From contig JAILCX010000015.1 of the NCBI GenBank assembly GCA_024690205.1, positions 1 to 42,236 of the forward strand: a stretch of 42,236 nucleotides of DNA, in the 5' to 3' direction. A model generated the notes under the pieces. It saw nothing but the letters and a program-made list of their open reading frames with translations. It did not search any database and was not told the origin of the DNA. Source of the DNA: Lachnospiraceae bacterium (GTDB lineage Bacteria > Bacillota > Clostridia > Lachnospirales > Lachnospiraceae). Below, in pieces: positions 1 through 7,983 of this stretch. How positions within the stretch are numbered: position 1 is the stretch's first letter; each line of letters opens with the position of its first letter. Made by a program: the position numbers and the translations under genes.

Positions 1-489
1 ATAAAAAACTGGTGTTCAATTCTCGAGGCATCTTATATTATTCATTTTCTTGAACCGGACAGTAATAATCTCGGAAGAACAGTTGTAAAAACGCCTAAAT
101 TGTATTTTGTTGATTCCGGATTGATGTGTTATTTGCTACGACTTGAATCAAAAGAAGAGTTACTGCTTGACGATCATAAGGGAGCTGTTGTTGAAACGGC
201 TGCAGTATCTGAACTGCTGAAAAAGAGATATAATGACGCGAAAAAGGCAAATCTGACTTATTACAGAGATAAGAATGGGTTTGAAGTAGATATTATTACG
301 GATTGGAAGAAGAATTTCGCAATAGAAGTAAAGAGTAAATCTGACATAGAAAAGAAACTATCTTCCAGCGTAAGGACATATGTTGGTTTAAGAACGGACA
401 ACGTACAGGGAAGTGTATTCTACTTAGGAGACGTAACATGTGAGATAAACGGAATCAGATATGTTTCCTGGAATGAATGGGGACTGTAG
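1..489 (+). CDS. DUF4143-type AAA ATPase, C-terminal part
   Basis: The reading frame is open from base 1, so the gene is cut by the window edge and only about 162 C-terminal residues are present. Near the start it reads WCSILEAS, then VKTPKLYFVDSGL, typical of the DUF4143 domain that follows the AAA_14 ATPase module in this family of bacterial ATPases. Further on, FEVDIIT and AIEVKSK form the D...EVK pattern of a PD-(D/E)xK nuclease-like fold, which DUF4143 domains carry. The P-loop part would lie upstream and cannot be seen. These ATPases are very common in anaerobic Firmicutes and have no well-defined role. The stop codon is inside an inverted repeat. Family assignment is firm; function is unknown. 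Confidence 0.85.
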   Translation: MKNWCSILEASYIIHFLEPDSNNLGRTVVKTPKLYFVDSGLMCYLLRLESKEELLLDDHKGAVVETAAVSELLKKRYNDAKKANLTYYRDKNGFEVDIITDWKKNFAIEVKSKSDIEKKLSSSVRTYVGLRTDNVQGSVFYLGDVTCEINGIRYVSWNEWGL

Positions 490-515
490 ATTTGGTTAAT
501 CAACGAAACTACAGT
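483..515 (+). terminator. hairpin at the end of the DUF4143 gene
   Basis: ACTGTAG (483-489) pairs with CTACAGT (509-515), and the stem can extend inward through TTT/AAA and GTT/AAC with one bulge and one mismatch. It overlaps the stop codon. There is no T-run after it, so it may be a weak terminator or an mRNA-stabilising 3' hairpin. Confidence 0.4.
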
Positions 516-538
516 CGAAACGGTAGCACAGCTGCCCC

Positions 539-566
539 CCCGGGACGGGGTTAGGGGGTCATTTTT
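539..566 (+). repeat. G-rich direct repeat, copy 1 (left of GH2)
   Basis: The core GGGACGGGGTTAGGGG (542-557) recurs exactly at 3086-3101, and the similarity continues into a GTC-ATTTT tail with single-base indels. Here it is preceded by a C-run that can pair with the G-run. It lies in the intergenic gap just before the GH2 ribosome binding site. The composition resembles the REP-like G-rich elements scattered through Clostridia by Y1-type transposases, but no transposase is present in this window, so that is inference. Confidence 0.7.
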
Positions 567-599
567 ATAGAGGAATATATTAGGAAGGAACGGAATGAA

Positions 600-3098
600 A
601 TGAAACAGATCAATCTGGACGAAAAATGGATATTCAGAAGAGGCTTTATCGATTCCCTTGCGATGCTGGAAGCAACGCCGGGTGAAGAGGTAAACCTTCC
701 CCACGATGGAATGATCGGGACCGCCGTGAGAAAGGACGCACCGGCAGCTTCGGACAGCGGCTATTTCGTGGGAGATGTGACGAATTACGTGAAATATGTG
801 ATGATCCCGAAGGAATGGGAAAAGGAGTGCGTCGGACTTCGTTTCGACGGCGCCATGATGAACGCGACTGTGGAGGTAAACGGCTGCAAGGCAGGCAGCA
901 GGCATTACGGATATGTGCCTTTTTATGTGGATATCACGGATCTTGTGACTTTCGGGCAAGAGAACAGGATCATGGTAACCGTAAATACCAGCATGCATGT
1001 GAACTGTCGTTGGTATACGGGTTCCGGTCTGTATCGAAGCGTCCGGCTCTGCCACGGGCCGAGAGTCCATATCGCAGATGACGGAGTTTTCGCAAGGACG
1101 AAGGAAGTGGCGGACGGTTACGCATTTCTGGAGTATGAGGTGGAAGTTCAAAATGAAACCACGGAGAACAGGCTCGCGGAAGTTTGTGTAAGTCTTGCGG
1201 AAGAGGGCAGCGATAAGGTTGTCGGCAGCGTGAAGCGCGTTATCCGGATCAATGCAGGAAAGAGGGAAACGGCAAGGCTTGCCATGAATGTTAAGGATCC
1301 AAAGCTCTGGGATGTGGAAAAGCCGGATCTTTATGTGGTCAAAGTGACGCTTAAAAATCTTGGAGTCTACAGGACCCATTTTATAGCAGATGAAGAGACA
1401 ACCGTTGATGAAGCAAGTACGCTGTTCGGTATACGCACCATCACTGCCGATGCGGTCCGAGGGCTCAGGATCAACGGAAAAACCGTAAAGCTTAAGGGTG
1501 GATGCGTGCATCATGACAACGGTCTGCTGGGTGCGGTATCCCTTTACGAGTCGGAAGCAAGAAAAGTGAGAAAGCTGAAGGAAGTCGGCTTTAATGCCAT
1601 CCGTACCGCGCATAATCCGCCTTCTGCAGAGTTGATCGAAGCCTGTGACAGACTGGGAATGTATGTATTTGACGAAGCCTTTGACGCATGGGGGATCGCA
1701 AAACGCGGAGGTGATTACAGCCAGTTCTTTACAACCGATTGGAAGCAGGATCTGACGGCATTTATAAGGAGAGACCGGAACCATCCCTGCGTTATCATCT
1801 GGTCAACCGGAAACGAGATTCCTGAAAGAGGCGGCCTTAATTATGGTTATACCCTGGCAACTAAGCTGGCGGAGACAATCCGGAAAAATGACGGAACAAG
1901 ACCGGTCAGCAACGGGATATGTTCGCTTTGGAGCGGGTTGGATGATGCGCTTATCAAAGGGCAGAGCCAGGAACAGAATTCAGCGGATGGACTGGAAGAA
2001 ACAAAATGGGAGCGGATCACGGAGCCATTTACGAACGGTCTTGATATTGTGGGCTACAATTACATGGAAGATCTTTATGAGCGTGATCACGAACTCTTCC
2101 CGGAGCGCGTGATACTGGGTTCGGAGAATTTCGCCGTTCAGATCGGTTACAGATGGCCACTTGTGGAAAAGCTTCCTTATGCGATCGGTGATTTTACCTG
2201 GACTGCGTGGGACTACCTGGGTGAGGCCGGGATAGGCAAGGCTGTTTATGTGGACGAGACAGATCCGCTGGTGGAGAAAGGCTCCTGGTCTTTGATGCCG
2301 CAGCCGGGTTCTCCATTCCCATGGAGAACGGCCAATGATGCCGACTTTGATATCACCGGAAACAGGATGGCCCAGGGGGATTACCGAAGCGTAGTCTGGG
2401 GAAGCATGAAAACGCATCTTTTTTCCATGCATCCGGAAAGTTTCGGCAAGATAGAAATGATGACAATGTGGGGATTCCCGGGAGTACAAAAAAGCTGGAA
2501 TTATGCCGGCTGGGAGAACCATGATGTCAAACTGGTGGTCTATTCCAACGCAGAAGAAGTGGAAGTGATCGTGAACGGGAAGTCGCTTGGAAGAAAGCCC
2601 GTATGCATGGAGCGACCCATGCCTGATTCGGTCAGCTTTGATACGGTGTATGAGCCGGGAACGGTGGAGGCAGTCAGTTATTCCGGAGGCAGGGAAGTGA
2701 GCAGAGATCGTCTTGTTACGACGGGACCGGCAGCAGGGCTCAGGCTTACGGTGGAAAAAAGCAGGATGAAGGCCGATGGTCATGATGTGAGCTATGCTCT
2801 GATCGAGGTTGTGGATGAAAATGGCAATTTCCTGCCCGATGCCGAGTTGTCTTTAAGCGCAAAAGTAAGTGAGATAAAGGGATCTGGAGATGCCGATGTG
2901 GCATATCTTGCGGGATTCGGATCCGGCAATCCCGTGACTGAGGACAACTATACGGATGGAAAGACCACAAGCTTCCGGGGACGCGCTACGGCCGTTATCA
3001 GGGCCGGTTACCATGAAGGAGAGGTAAGCCTTAATGTAACAGCCGAAGGGCTTCCACCCACTGGCGCGACGATAGAGGTACTTCGGGGACGGGGTTAG
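600..3098 (+). CDS. GH2 beta-glycosidase (beta-galactosidase-like)
   Basis: An 832-residue glycoside hydrolase family 2 protein, without a signal peptide and so probably cytoplasmic. The order is an N-terminal jelly-roll domain (about 1-150), an immunoglobulin-like domain (about 160-270), a TIM barrel (about 275-560) and C-terminal beta domains of the DUF4982 / GH2 C-terminal type (about 600-832). The acid/base is E406 in STGNEIPERG and the nucleophile E509 in ILGSENF; both are intact. GH2 members of this architecture are usually beta-galactosidases, but substrate cannot be fixed from sequence. The start is chosen at the ATG 11 bases after AGGAAGGA. The gene stands alone on its operon and is visibly richer in G+C than the genes after it (36 of 60 in bases 841-900, against 23 of 60 in 3721-3780). 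Its last codons and stop lie inside a repeat also found upstream, which suggests an acquired cassette. Confidence 0.9.
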   Translation: MKQINLDEKWIFRRGFIDSLAMLEATPGEEVNLPHDGMIGTAVRKDAPAASDSGYFVGDVTNYVKYVMIPKEWEKECVGLRFDGAMMNATVEVNGCKAGSRHYGYVPFYVDITDLVTFGQENRIMVTVNTSMHVNCRWYTGSGLYRSVRLCHGPRVHIADDGVFARTKEVADGYAFLEYEVEVQNETTENRLAEVCVSLAEEGSDKVVGSVKRVIRINAGKRETARLAMNVKDPKLWDVEKPDLYVVKVTLKNLGVYRTHFIADEETTVDEASTLFGIRTITADAVRGLRINGKTVKLKGGCVHHDNGLLGAVSLYESEARKVRKLKEVGFNAIRTAHNPPSAELIEACDRLGMYVFDEAFDAWGIAKRGGDYSQFFTTDWKQDLTAFIRRDRNHPCVIIWSTGNEIPERGGLNYGYTLATKLAETIRKNDGTRPVSNGICSLWSGLDDALIKGQSQEQNSADGLEETKWERITEPFTNGLDIVGYNYMEDLYERDHELFPERVILGSENFAVQIGYRWPLVEKLPYAIGDFTWTAWDYLGEAGIGKAVYVDETDPLVEKGSWSLMPQPGSPFPWRTANDADFDITGNRMAQGDYRSVVWGSMKTHLFSMHPESFGKIEMMTMWGFPGVQKSWNYAGWENHDVKLVVYSNAEEVEVIVNGKSLGRKPVCMERPMPDSVSFDTVYEPGTVEAVSYSGGREVSRDRLVTTGPAAGLRLTVEKSRMKADGHDVSYALIEVVDENGNFLPDAELSLSAKVSEIKGSGDADVAYLAGFGSGNPVTEDNYTDGKTTSFRGRATAVIRAGYHEGEVSLNVTAEGLPPTGATIEVLRGRG

Positions 3099-3109
3099 GG
3101 GTCCATTTT
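3084..3109 (+). repeat. G-rich direct repeat, copy 2 (overlaps GH2 stop)
   Basis: The second copy of the core GGGACGGGGTTAGGGG lies at 3086-3101. It runs through the last codons of the GH2 gene (RGRG then TAG), so the repeat provides the stop codon. The tail TCCATTTT matches the TCATTTTT of copy 1 apart from an indel. Confidence 0.7.
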
Positions 3110-3130
3110 GAAAATGACTTAAAGTATCTT

Positions 3131-3153
3131 GACCTGGCCTTTGAGGCCAGGTC
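3131..3153 (+). terminator. hairpin after the GH2 gene
   Basis: GACCTGGCC (3131-3139) and GGCCAGGTC (3145-3153) form a perfect 9-bp stem with a 5-base TTTGA loop, followed by a T-containing but broken stretch (TATTATTAT). It probably terminates GH2 transcription and insulates the next operon. Confidence 0.65.
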
Positions 3154-3191
3154 TATTATTATGTCCAACAAATAAAAGGAGGACATTTAGT

Positions 3192-4058
3192 ATGAAAGAT
3201 CTGAGTCTGATGACATGGAAAGAAATTAAAGAAGTCAACAAGAAAGACAGTGTTGTATTTGTTGTGATGGCGCCAATCGAAGAACATGGATGGTGCCTCC
3301 CCCTAGCAACAGACATAATTGAAGGAGAGAACTGGAGCAGAGGGGCGATGGAGATGATCGAGAAAAACAGCAGGATCAAATGCTATTATCTGCCGACATT
3401 TCCGGTAGCGGCCGCGTCAGTGAACACTTTTTACGGATCTGTTCATTTCTCAATGAGGACAACCTTTGAGGTGGCATATGAGATTTTGGACAGTGTCAGA
3501 CATATGGGATTTGAAAGTATCGTTATCATAGCATCACATGCTGATCCCGACCATCAGATCGCAGTGATAAAAGCCGTAAGGAAGATAAACAGAAAATATG
3601 GAATATGTGCTATAGCACCGATGGGATCGATCTTTGAGGGGACCGGTGTGGAGCCGACCGAAGACATAAAAGAACTTGAAAAAGATTATAGCAATGATTT
3701 TCATGCCGGCTGGATTGAAACTTCAAGTATGCTGGATATCGATGATAACAATGTAAGAAGCGGATTTAATAAACTCCCGGATTCCAATATTACGGACAAA
3801 GATATGATCTCCAAAAGAAAACAGCTTGCGGCTATGGGAGAATACGGACACATCGGTTTACCAAGGATTGCCACAAAAGAGATCGGGCATGATCTGAACC
3901 GTAACTGCATTGAATCAATAAGTGAAGCGGTGATAAAATTTTACAATAGAGCAGAATATAAAAAGTATGATAATTACTTCCTGTATAAGATACTTCCTCT
4001 TCACATCGGTTTTTTAAAGATCTTTGGAAAAGTGAAGAGAGGAAAGGTGGGAGAATAA
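3192..4058 (+). CDS. creatininase-family amidohydrolase
   Basis: A 288-residue protein of the creatininase / creatinine amidohydrolase family, metal-dependent enzymes that hydrolyse cyclic or linear amides. The family's metal-binding signature appears as APIEEHGWCLPLATD near the N terminus (E, H and D kept), and HAGWIETSSML matches the later HAG.ETS.ML motif. The usual NGHGGN block is replaced by ASHADPDHQ, keeping only the histidine, so the substrate may differ from characterised members. The start is placed at the ATG preceded by AAAGGAGG; a longer in-frame start at 3129 lies inside the upstream hairpin and has no ribosome binding site. The stop overlaps the start of the MerR regulator, so both are probably one transcript. 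The natural substrate is unknown. Confidence 0.8.
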   Translation: MKDLSLMTWKEIKEVNKKDSVVFVVMAPIEEHGWCLPLATDIIEGENWSRGAMEMIEKNSRIKCYYLPTFPVAAASVNTFYGSVHFSMRTTFEVAYEILDSVRHMGFESIVIIASHADPDHQIAVIKAVRKINRKYGICAIAPMGSIFEGTGVEPTEDIKELEKDYSNDFHAGWIETSSMLDIDDNNVRSGFNKLPDSNITDKDMISKRKQLAAMGEYGHIGLPRIATKEIGHDLNRNCIESISEAVIKFYNRAEYKKYDNYFLYKILPLHIGFLKIFGKVKRGKVGE

Positions 4059-4792
4059 TGTACACGAGAGGACAATTTGCAATCGTAGGCAAGGTAGGCA
4101 GAAAGGCCCTTAGAATATGGGATGAAGAAGGGCTGCTTAGCCCTTCATATGTCAATGAGGAAAACGGATACAATTACTATGATGAGAGTCAGCTGATCAC
4201 ACTTGAGAAGATAAAAAGATTAAGAAAGATCGGGCTTTCCATATATGAAATAAAACAGATATTTGATGGGAAATGCTCAGAAAAGGAACTTATTGACAGT
4301 AAGCTCCGCGAGATGGATCTCAACCTGCAGGAGATTCGAAGCCTCGCTGTTTCAGATGATAAGGAAAAGGAAGCCGGCCCCGGTGCAACACCGGATATCT
4401 GCTCTTTTGAAAGATGCAGATGTCTTTATGTTGATGAAAATGTAGACCTTGAAAACCTCGGTATTTCGGTTGGAAAGCTTTATGAGAAAGCATCGATAAG
4501 GGGGATAAAGCCTTCGGGCAGTCATTTTGTCATTTACAAAAACCTGTCCGATGAAGAAGGGTTATCAATGAGGACATGCTTACCGGTAGGTGATCATATG
4601 GGAGAGGATACTATAGAAGTATTCGAGGAAAAGTGTCTTCATCTAAGATTTACCGAAGGTTTTTCGAAAGTTGCAAGAGCCCATATCCTGATAAAGGAAT
4701 ATACGGATGAAAACAGGATAAGCTGCGCGGACAGAGTTTACGAAGTATATAATAAAGATATGTCCGTCGATGTATATCATGCGTTGGCATGA
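4058..4792 (+). CDS. MerR-family regulator with GyrI-like effector domain
   Basis: A 244-residue transcription factor. The N terminus (about 1-75) is a MerR winged helix-turn-helix: GKVGRKALRIWDEEGLL, then NGYNYYDESQL, then IKRLRKIGLSIYEIKQI. A coiled-coil linker follows (about 78-105), and the C-terminal half (about 115-244) has the length and pattern of a GyrI-like small-molecule binding domain, as in BmrR-type multidrug regulators. The ATG overlaps the TAA of the creatininase gene by one base (TAATG) with GAGGAAAGG upstream, so it is translationally coupled. It may sense the substrate or product of that enzyme, or control the aldo/keto reductase promoter downstream. Ligand unknown. Confidence 0.85.
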   Translation: MYTRGQFAIVGKVGRKALRIWDEEGLLSPSYVNEENGYNYYDESQLITLEKIKRLRKIGLSIYEIKQIFDGKCSEKELIDSKLREMDLNLQEIRSLAVSDDKEKEAGPGATPDICSFERCRCLYVDENVDLENLGISVGKLYEKASIRGIKPSGSHFVIYKNLSDEEGLSMRTCLPVGDHMGEDTIEVFEEKCLHLRFTEGFSKVARAHILIKEYTDENRISCADRVYEVYNKDMSVDVYHALA

Positions 4793-4896
4793 TGACATTT
4801 TCAATCAACAATTTTCACATGAGCTGTTCGAAGAATACAAAGACAGGATAGGAATATAAACAGACAGCAGTTTGAACCGGATCCCGTTTTTTAGTC

Positions 4897-4925
4897 TTGA
4901 CACATCTCCCCTAAACAGGTAGTTT
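4897..4925 (+). promoter_or_regulatory. promoter of the aldo/keto reductase operon
   Basis: A perfect TTGACA -35 (4897-4902) is followed after 17 bases by TAGTTT (4920-4925), a poor -10. The weak -10 and the palindrome overlapping it suggest a regulated promoter. Confidence 0.55.
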
Positions 4926-4956
4926 TATAAAGTGAGAGATATCTCACTTTATAAAA
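4923..4956. promoter_or_regulatory. 34-base palindrome, probable TetR operator
   Basis: TTTTATAAAGTGAGA (4923-4937) and its exact reverse complement (4942-4956) are separated by GATA. The element covers the probable -10 and transcription start and ends 17 bases before the aldo/keto reductase ATG. That position fits a repressor operator. The TetR regulator two reading frames down the operon is the likeliest ligand, which would make it autoregulatory; the MerR protein upstream is the alternative. Confidence 0.65.
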
Positions 4957-4973
4957 TCGAAGGGAGAAAAAAG

Positions 4974-5906
4974 ATGGATATATTAAAACCAAATGCCGTT
5001 ATCGGTACAAATGCATGGGGCAGCGCACTTTATGAAAAGGCAATGAGAGGCAGCTCGGTGGGTGACGATGTCCTGAAGGATGCCATGAAAATGGCACAGG
5101 AAAAAGACATTCCGATATATGATCTGGCACGTGACTACGGGCTTGGCAAGGCGCAAAAAATGATCGGAGATTTTGGAACCGATGATATAATAATATCTGC
5201 CAAATATACGCCTGTTTCTCATTATAAGCCCTGCTGTGTCAGAAAATCTCTCATGAAGGACCTTGAAGATTTTAAGAGAGAATATGTGGATATATACTGG
5301 CTGCATCTTCCTACAGATATTGAAGAACATTTAAATGAGATAATAGAATTATATAAAGAAGAAAAGATAAGATATATAGGCGTTTCGAACTTTACGCTGG
5401 ATGAATGTAAGAAATCAAAGGAGATCCTCGATAAAGCCGGAATCCCGCTTTACGGAGTTCAAAATCATTACAGCATTATATGCAGAGAGTGGGAGGAAAA
5501 AGGGCTTCTTCAGTGGTGTAAGGAGAATAATATTTCCTTCTGGGGCTGGGCAGTTCTTGAAGAAGGCCTGCTGGTGGATCCAAGGATTCAGAAAAAATCC
5601 ACCATGAAATATTTATTCAGGAAGAAGGTCAGAAAACTTACAGGACTCTATAATGTGATGATAAAAGTTGCAGAGCGTCATGATATTAAAGTTCCGCAGG
5701 TAGCTATGGCGTTTTGTGCTTCAAAGGGAGTTGTGCCTATGTGTGGCTGCAGGAAACCTGAACAGGTTGCGGAGCTTGCCGAAGCTTCACGAGTGATACT
5801 GACAAGCGGCGAGATCAGGCGCCTTGAGGAAGAAGCTGACAAGGCAGACGTAAAAATACTCGGAGCGGATATATTCAGATTTTTTGTGAGAAAGCCTAAG
5901 AAATGA
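4974..5906 (+). CDS. aldo/keto reductase
   Basis: A 310-residue NAD(P)H-dependent oxidoreductase of the aldo/keto reductase superfamily, a (beta/alpha)8 barrel reducing aldehydes and ketones. The catalytic tetrad is complete: D50 and Y55 in IYDLARDYG, K77 in SAKYTP and H111 in YWLHLP. The YIGVSNF segment is the family's second signature, and the late CGCRKPEQV segment belongs to the cofactor-binding end. The start is the ATG after AAGGGAGAAAAAAG; an upstream in-frame start at 4932 would lie inside the operator palindrome. It heads the operon and its stop overlaps the TetR gene (ATGA). The physiological substrate is unknown; the neighbouring regulator suggests induction by a reactive or toxic carbonyl compound. 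Confidence 0.88.
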   Translation: MDILKPNAVIGTNAWGSALYEKAMRGSSVGDDVLKDAMKMAQEKDIPIYDLARDYGLGKAQKMIGDFGTDDIIISAKYTPVSHYKPCCVRKSLMKDLEDFKREYVDIYWLHLPTDIEEHLNEIIELYKEEKIRYIGVSNFTLDECKKSKEILDKAGIPLYGVQNHYSIICREWEEKGLLQWCKENNISFWGWAVLEEGLLVDPRIQKKSTMKYLFRKKVRKLTGLYNVMIKVAERHDIKVPQVAMAFCASKGVVPMCGCRKPEQVAELAEASRVILTSGEIRRLEEEADKADVKILGADIFRFFVRKPKK

Positions 5907-6499
5907 AACAAAGAATAACAGACAAGGATATAGTTCAATCAAGAGCAATTAAGACAAGAGAAAAAATCATAAAATCTGCACTTATGCTTTATACTGAAAA
6001 GGGATATCACAGTACCACCGTTGATGAAATAGCCGGTAATGCCGGGCTTTCAACAGGAGTAGCATACAGATATTTTAAGAATAAGAAGGACCTACTTCTT
6101 GAAGCAATTACCTATGGGTTTGCTACCATTAAAGAAATATCAGGGGTGGAGGAAACGCATCTTTTTGGAACTGACCTTGAACATACACTTTCTGCTTTTG
6201 AAAGGATCCATACGGAGTACTTCGCATTTCATGAGGAGCTTGAAAGCCTTAGACACAGTGATGATGATGTAAGAAAGCTGTATGATGATTTCACGAAGAC
6301 CGCGATGAAAAATGTGTATGAAACCCTTCCGGAAGATTTAAGAAACAGGCCGGACACCTTGGAAAATCTGTACATTGCCATAGGGATAATGGAAAATTAC
6401 TGTCATACGTTTATGCATAAAAGGTTAAGCGATAAACAGCTTAAGGTTATGAGAGAAAATGTAATTAAAGCTGTTGAAGATATACTGTTTCTTAAATAG
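5903..6499 (+). CDS. TetR-family regulator
   Basis: A 198-residue transcriptional repressor. The N-terminal TetR DNA-binding domain (about 15-62) is clear: TREKIIKSALMLYTEKGYHSTTVDEIA, with the recognition helix in GLSTGVAYRYFKNKKDLL. The remainder is the helical ligand-binding and dimerisation domain and does not point to a ligand. It overlaps the end of the aldo/keto reductase gene by four bases (ATGA), so the pair is translationally coupled. The large palindrome at 4923-4956 in front of the operon is the obvious candidate operator. Confidence 0.9.
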   Translation: MKQRITDKDIVQSRAIKTREKIIKSALMLYTEKGYHSTTVDEIAGNAGLSTGVAYRYFKNKKDLLLEAITYGFATIKEISGVEETHLFGTDLEHTLSAFERIHTEYFAFHEELESLRHSDDDVRKLYDDFTKTAMKNVYETLPEDLRNRPDTLENLYIAIGIMENYCHTFMHKRLSDKQLKVMRENVIKAVEDILFLK

Positions 6500-6543
6500 G
6501 ACATTGTTTGGACAAAGATGCACACCGGAGGGGGTATGATCGG

Positions 6544-7968
6544 ATGAGAAAAGAATTATTGGCTTTGTTCAGCGGGTTCCCGGATCATCATTTTTCTAAA
6601 GAGATAACCAAACGATTGCGGGAAGAACTTAAGGTGCGCAAGAGTATTGTTTTTATAACGGCTTGTCCCCTTGCTTATGATCAAAATGACCGGGATTCAG
6701 ACGGCATGCACGAAATGTTCGTTGAACAGGGGTTGGGCTTTGATAAGCATTGCGTGATAGATAAACGTACCGAACCTGCACAGGCAAAGGCACTTGTAAA
6801 AGAGGCTGATTGTATTTTTCTTATGGGCGGCGGAGCCTGTGAGGAACAGCTTAACCTTATCCGTGAAAAGGACTGCTACGAAACTTTACTTGACAGTCAT
6901 GCCGCCATTTTCGGCGTGAGTGCGGGCTCCATGAACATGGCCCGGAACACGGTGGATTTTTCCGAGTCCCTGGAGCCTTTCCCCGGGCTTGGGTTTACTA
7001 ACCTCACGGTAAGCTGCCATCATGATCCGAATGATACATGGCGATATGAAAAGACGCTCGAAATGTCCGTCGGCCGCAGGGTTTATGCCATGGAGGATAT
7101 GAGTGCTTTTTTTATCAGGAAGGGAAAGATCGATATCGTAGGTTCGATCCACTGTGTGGAGGATCGGAAAATACGCCCGATCACACAAGAAGATATAATA
7201 GAACTTGAACAGGATGAATTTCGCAGGATCTTTGACACGATCCCGGATCAGTTCGATAAGTTCCGTCCAAGATACAGCAAAGAATTATTTACATTTTTGA
7301 ATGACCGGGCCGGGATCGGACCCGGAAAGACAGTGTTGGAGATCGGACCGGGAACAGGACAGGCAACGGATCCCGTACTTGGGACCGGATGCGAATACCA
7401 TGCTATCGAGCTCGGAGAACATCTGTACAACAAAATGATGGAAAAGTACGGAAAACTTCCGAACTTCAATATAGTTAATGATGACTTCATCACACATGAT
7501 TTCGGTGATATGAAGTTTGATATGATCTATTCTGCAGCAACAATTCAGTGGATCCCGGAAGAAATTGCTTACTCTAAAACCTTTGAGCTTTTAAAACCCG
7601 GCGGAATTCTTGCCATGATGCTGACTACATCCGAATACAGATCAAATAATGAGGCCCTGTACGAGAAGATACAGGCTCTTTATGACAGGTATTATAAGCC
7701 GGATATCCAGTATAAACAAGGGAAGTTTAACTATACAGCCGCACCGGATTATGGTTATTCGGATGTGGAGGGGTTTGAGTTCAAAGGGCAGCGGATCTTT
7801 AATTCGGAGGAATATGTTCAGTTTTCGGGAACACATTGTGACCATATGGTGATCCCCGAACCACTCCGAAGTGAGTTTTTTGAAGGATTGAGAAGCGCAG
7901 TTTTGGAATCAGGTGACAGGATCGTGTTTAATGATACGTATGTTTTGTATCTTACAGGGAAACCTTAG
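6544..7968 (+). CDS. peptidase S51-like / SAM methyltransferase fusion
   Basis: A 474-residue protein joining two domains not normally found together. Residues 1-220 resemble peptidase S51 / type-1 glutamine-amidotransferase-like proteins (dipeptidase E, cyanophycinase): FLMGGGACEEQ, then FGVSAGSMNMA with the nucleophile serine at 126. Residues about 235-474 are a class I methyltransferase, with motif I VLEIGPGTGQAT starting at 264, an acidic residue after it (HAIELGEHL), DMIYSAATIQWI and LLKPGGILAMM. The start is taken as the ATG about nine bases after GGAGGGGG; a TTG at 6508 is in frame but lacks a ribosome binding site. The gap to the next gene is 15 bases. Cytoplasmic; substrate unknown. 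No stop or frameshift separates the halves. Confidence 0.82.
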   Translation: MRKELLALFSGFPDHHFSKEITKRLREELKVRKSIVFITACPLAYDQNDRDSDGMHEMFVEQGLGFDKHCVIDKRTEPAQAKALVKEADCIFLMGGGACEEQLNLIREKDCYETLLDSHAAIFGVSAGSMNMARNTVDFSESLEPFPGLGFTNLTVSCHHDPNDTWRYEKTLEMSVGRRVYAMEDMSAFFIRKGKIDIVGSIHCVEDRKIRPITQEDIIELEQDEFRRIFDTIPDQFDKFRPRYSKELFTFLNDRAGIGPGKTVLEIGPGTGQATDPVLGTGCEYHAIELGEHLYNKMMEKYGKLPNFNIVNDDFITHDFGDMKFDMIYSAATIQWIPEEIAYSKTFELLKPGGILAMMLTTSEYRSNNEALYEKIQALYDRYYKPDIQYKQGKFNYTAAPDYGYSDVEGFEFKGQRIFNSEEYVQFSGTHCDHMVIPEPLRSEFFEGLRSAVLESGDRIVFNDTYVLYLTGKP

Positions 7969-7983
7969 GCACGGGATGGGGAA

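Noticed and set aside
420-1784. A 454-residue frame on the minus strand
   Set aside because: It lies opposite the GH2 gene, has a His/Cys-rich low-quality sequence with no motif, and starts in the GH2 barrel. It is a shadow of the G+C-rich gene.
1980-2970. Two minus-strand frames of 267 and 74 residues
   Set aside because: Also antisense to GH2, without family motifs or ribosome binding sites.
3129-3191. Extended N terminus of the creatininase-family protein
   Set aside because: This stretch is the terminator-like hairpin and lacks a ribosome binding site; the internal ATG has AAAGGAGG.
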